From the NCBI GenBank assembly GCA_025435555.1, contig JAIWWG010000042.1:223922-287921 (forward strand): DNA of 64,000 nucleotides, read 5' to 3'. The position numbers and the translations under genes are program-made. Positions 62,781-64,000 of this stretch are shown here, in pieces (positions within the stretch are counted from its first letter, which is position 1; every line of letters starts with the position of its first letter). This DNA is from Chytriomyces cf. hyalinus JEL632. Taxonomy: Eukaryota; Chytridiomycota; Chytridiomycetes; Chytridiales; Chytriomycetaceae. The notes under the pieces were generated by a model that was given only the letters and a program-made list of their open reading frames with translations, had not been told where the DNA came from and did no database searches.

Positions 62781-63119
62781 AGGAGGGATTCAGCTATGGC
62801 TTGGGGTGGGTGCATGACATAATGAAAATTTCCCCTACCTGGAGCCAGATTTGTGATTTGTCTGTCTGTCTGTCTGTGTGTCCCACTTTCTACTGTTTGC
62901 AGTGTACTGTAAACATGTGTTTATTGATTATTGATTTATGCGTGTGTTGAGCCAGTGACACAAGAAAAAAGAAAAAGTCACATGACATCAATAAATTGGG
63001 ACGGGTATTAGACTAGGATGTAGCTGTAAACCTGTGGTGAGTAATGGGTGTGAAAGTATAGGTATGATTAGACCAATGTATGGAGTGGTGGGAGTCAATG
63101 GGCAAAGGAATATTAACAG
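62781..63119. other. Intergenic region with TGTC microsatellite
   Basis: Contains about five TGTC/TGTG units near 62858-62880. No gene recognised. Confidence 0.5.
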
Positions 63120-63998
63120 ATGATAAAGTGCTACATATTTAACAATTCCAGTTTAATGGACCAAGGGTGTGGGAGCACTTCAAAGGAGCAAGAGTCGGAG
63201 CAGAAGAGGAACTATCTTGCGCGCTGCTGTCTTGAGGCTGAAACTGACTCCACAAGGGCAGCTGAATTGCAAGAAGCAAGAGCCTGCTATGCTGCTCAGC
63301 AAAAGGAACTAAGAGCTTCAGAAAGCCGTGAAGCCGCTGAGCTGAGGAGGAGACAAGATGCAGAGTCCACACAATTACAGCAAGCTGCCCGGGATGGTGC
63401 TGAAATCAATGAACGCATTCACCTGCAAGACGCTAAACAGCACAGGCTTCAGAGAGCATCTATGGACTCCATCAACCATGAGCAAATTCTCCTTTGAAAC
63501 ACACAGCAGCGCAGTATTCAGCGATCATCAATGGATGCTGCAGAATCCAACTGCATGTGTCTACAAAACACACAGCAGCACAGTATTCAGCAATCATCAA
63601 TGGATGCTGCAGAATCCAACTGCATGTGTCTACAAAACACACAGCAGCACAGTATTCAGCAATCATCAATGGATGCTGCAGAATCCAACTGCATGCATCT
63701 ACAAAATACAGAGCAGCACAGTTTTCAGTGATCAGCAATGGACCCTGCAGAATCTGAGTGCATTTGTGAGCAAAATGCAGAGCAGCATCGCATCATGTGT
63801 GAAACCATTTTCCAACAGCAAAAGAACATGATTATATATCAAGCAAGGTCATATGGAATCTGGGGGAATGACAAGGATCTCACTCGAAAAATTCACAAAC
63901 TCTTGGGTGAGTGCAGAAGTCACATTCTTTTATGGAAAGAAATATCTAAATTCCCAATAATAGAAAATAAACTGCTATTCCATGAAAAACTCTTGTGA
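63120..63998 (+). pseudogene. Gln-rich coiled-coil ORF with 69-bp repeats and two in-frame stops
   Basis: One frame runs from ATG 63120 to the TGA at 63996 near the end of the window, broken only by TGA at 63495 and TGA at 63729. The first part is Ala/Glu/Gln/Arg-rich and likely helical (AAELQEARACYAAQQKELRA, AELRRRQDAESTQLQQAARD). It grades into 23-residue repeats of the type SSMDAAESNCMCLQNTQQHS-IQQ, encoded by 69-bp DNA repeats. At the second stop the earlier repeats have CGA or CAA in the same place, so a C-to-T change in CGA would create the TGA. The last part (NDKDLTRKIHKLLGECRSHI) has no recognised domain. It may be a decayed gene, or one with unseen introns. Confidence 0.45.
63498..63773 (+). 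repeat. Four tandem 69-bp repeats
   Basis: Units start at 63498, 63567, 63636 and 63705. The first three are nearly identical; the fourth is more diverged. Each begins AACACACAGCAGC or a variant and contains TCAATGGATGCTGCAGAATC. 69 is a multiple of 3, so the reading frame is kept, which suggests that the array arose in coding sequence. Confidence 0.92.
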
Positions 63999-64000
63999 AA

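Noticed and set aside
63498-63773. Tandem repeats considered as a CRISPR-like array
   Set aside because: The units are contiguous without variable spacers, 69 bp long and in frame with an ORF in a eukaryotic genome.

Overview
This 64 kb window is nuclear DNA of a eukaryote with a compact, intron-rich genome. Genes sit 50-500 bp apart on both strands and most are split by short GT-AG introns of roughly 45-110 nt. The gene families look fungal, yet flagellar genes are present: IFT54, a DUF4515/BBOF1-like coiled-coil protein and a relic resembling ZMYND10. Together this points to a zoosporic fungus of the chytrid type. That placement is inferred from family content, not from a database match.

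Layout. 0.3-5.6 kb (minus): a kinesin-6-like protein with a shortened motor domain and a PPR protein. 5.7-8.1 kb: two tRNA-Leu genes around a 670-bp inverted-repeat transposon. 8.3-15.9 kb (plus): PP1 inhibitor-2, a Cid1-type nucleotidyltransferase with 53 consecutive glutamines, and a verprolin/WIP protein. 16.1-19.7 kb (minus): Elongator subunit Elp2. 19.7-23.0 kb (plus): a cis-prenyltransferase and the DUF4515-like protein. 23.1-25.2 kb: tRNA-Leu, U2 snRNA, another tRNA-Leu and an LTR-like repeat pair. 25.3-27.2 kb: Nup54/57 and a small ORF. 27.5-32.0 kb: three tandem F-box/plant-type-LRR genes, one intact and two broken. 32.1-35.5 kb: IFT54 and an SDR-like gene, divergent. 35.9-40.0 kb: a dying SNF2/RING helicase gene split by a retroelement. 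40.2-46.9 kb (minus): glucosidase II beta, the ZMYND10-like relic, an FHIP protein and a UBE2S-type E2. 47.2-53.9 kb: an ankyrin protein and a PHD/AT-hook protein, convergent. 54.5-59.9 kb (plus): a Ser/Thr-rich unknown and a CorA/Mnr2-type transporter. 60.0-64.0 kb: three more tRNA-Leu genes among a dispersed repeat family, a small membrane ORF and a decayed ORF with 69-bp repeats.

Most genes are unrelated housekeeping genes (tRNA modification, dolichol synthesis, ER glycan trimming, nuclear pore, ubiquitin, trafficking, actin). The most unusual features are: all seven recognisable tRNA genes are leucine tRNAs and cover five anticodons; a helicase gene carries a retroelement in exon 1 with a 9-bp target duplication; an F-box/LRR array is visibly decaying; the kinesin motor lacks its switch regions; and a segment at 7.83-7.95 kb has crossing complementary stems that could be a structured RNA.
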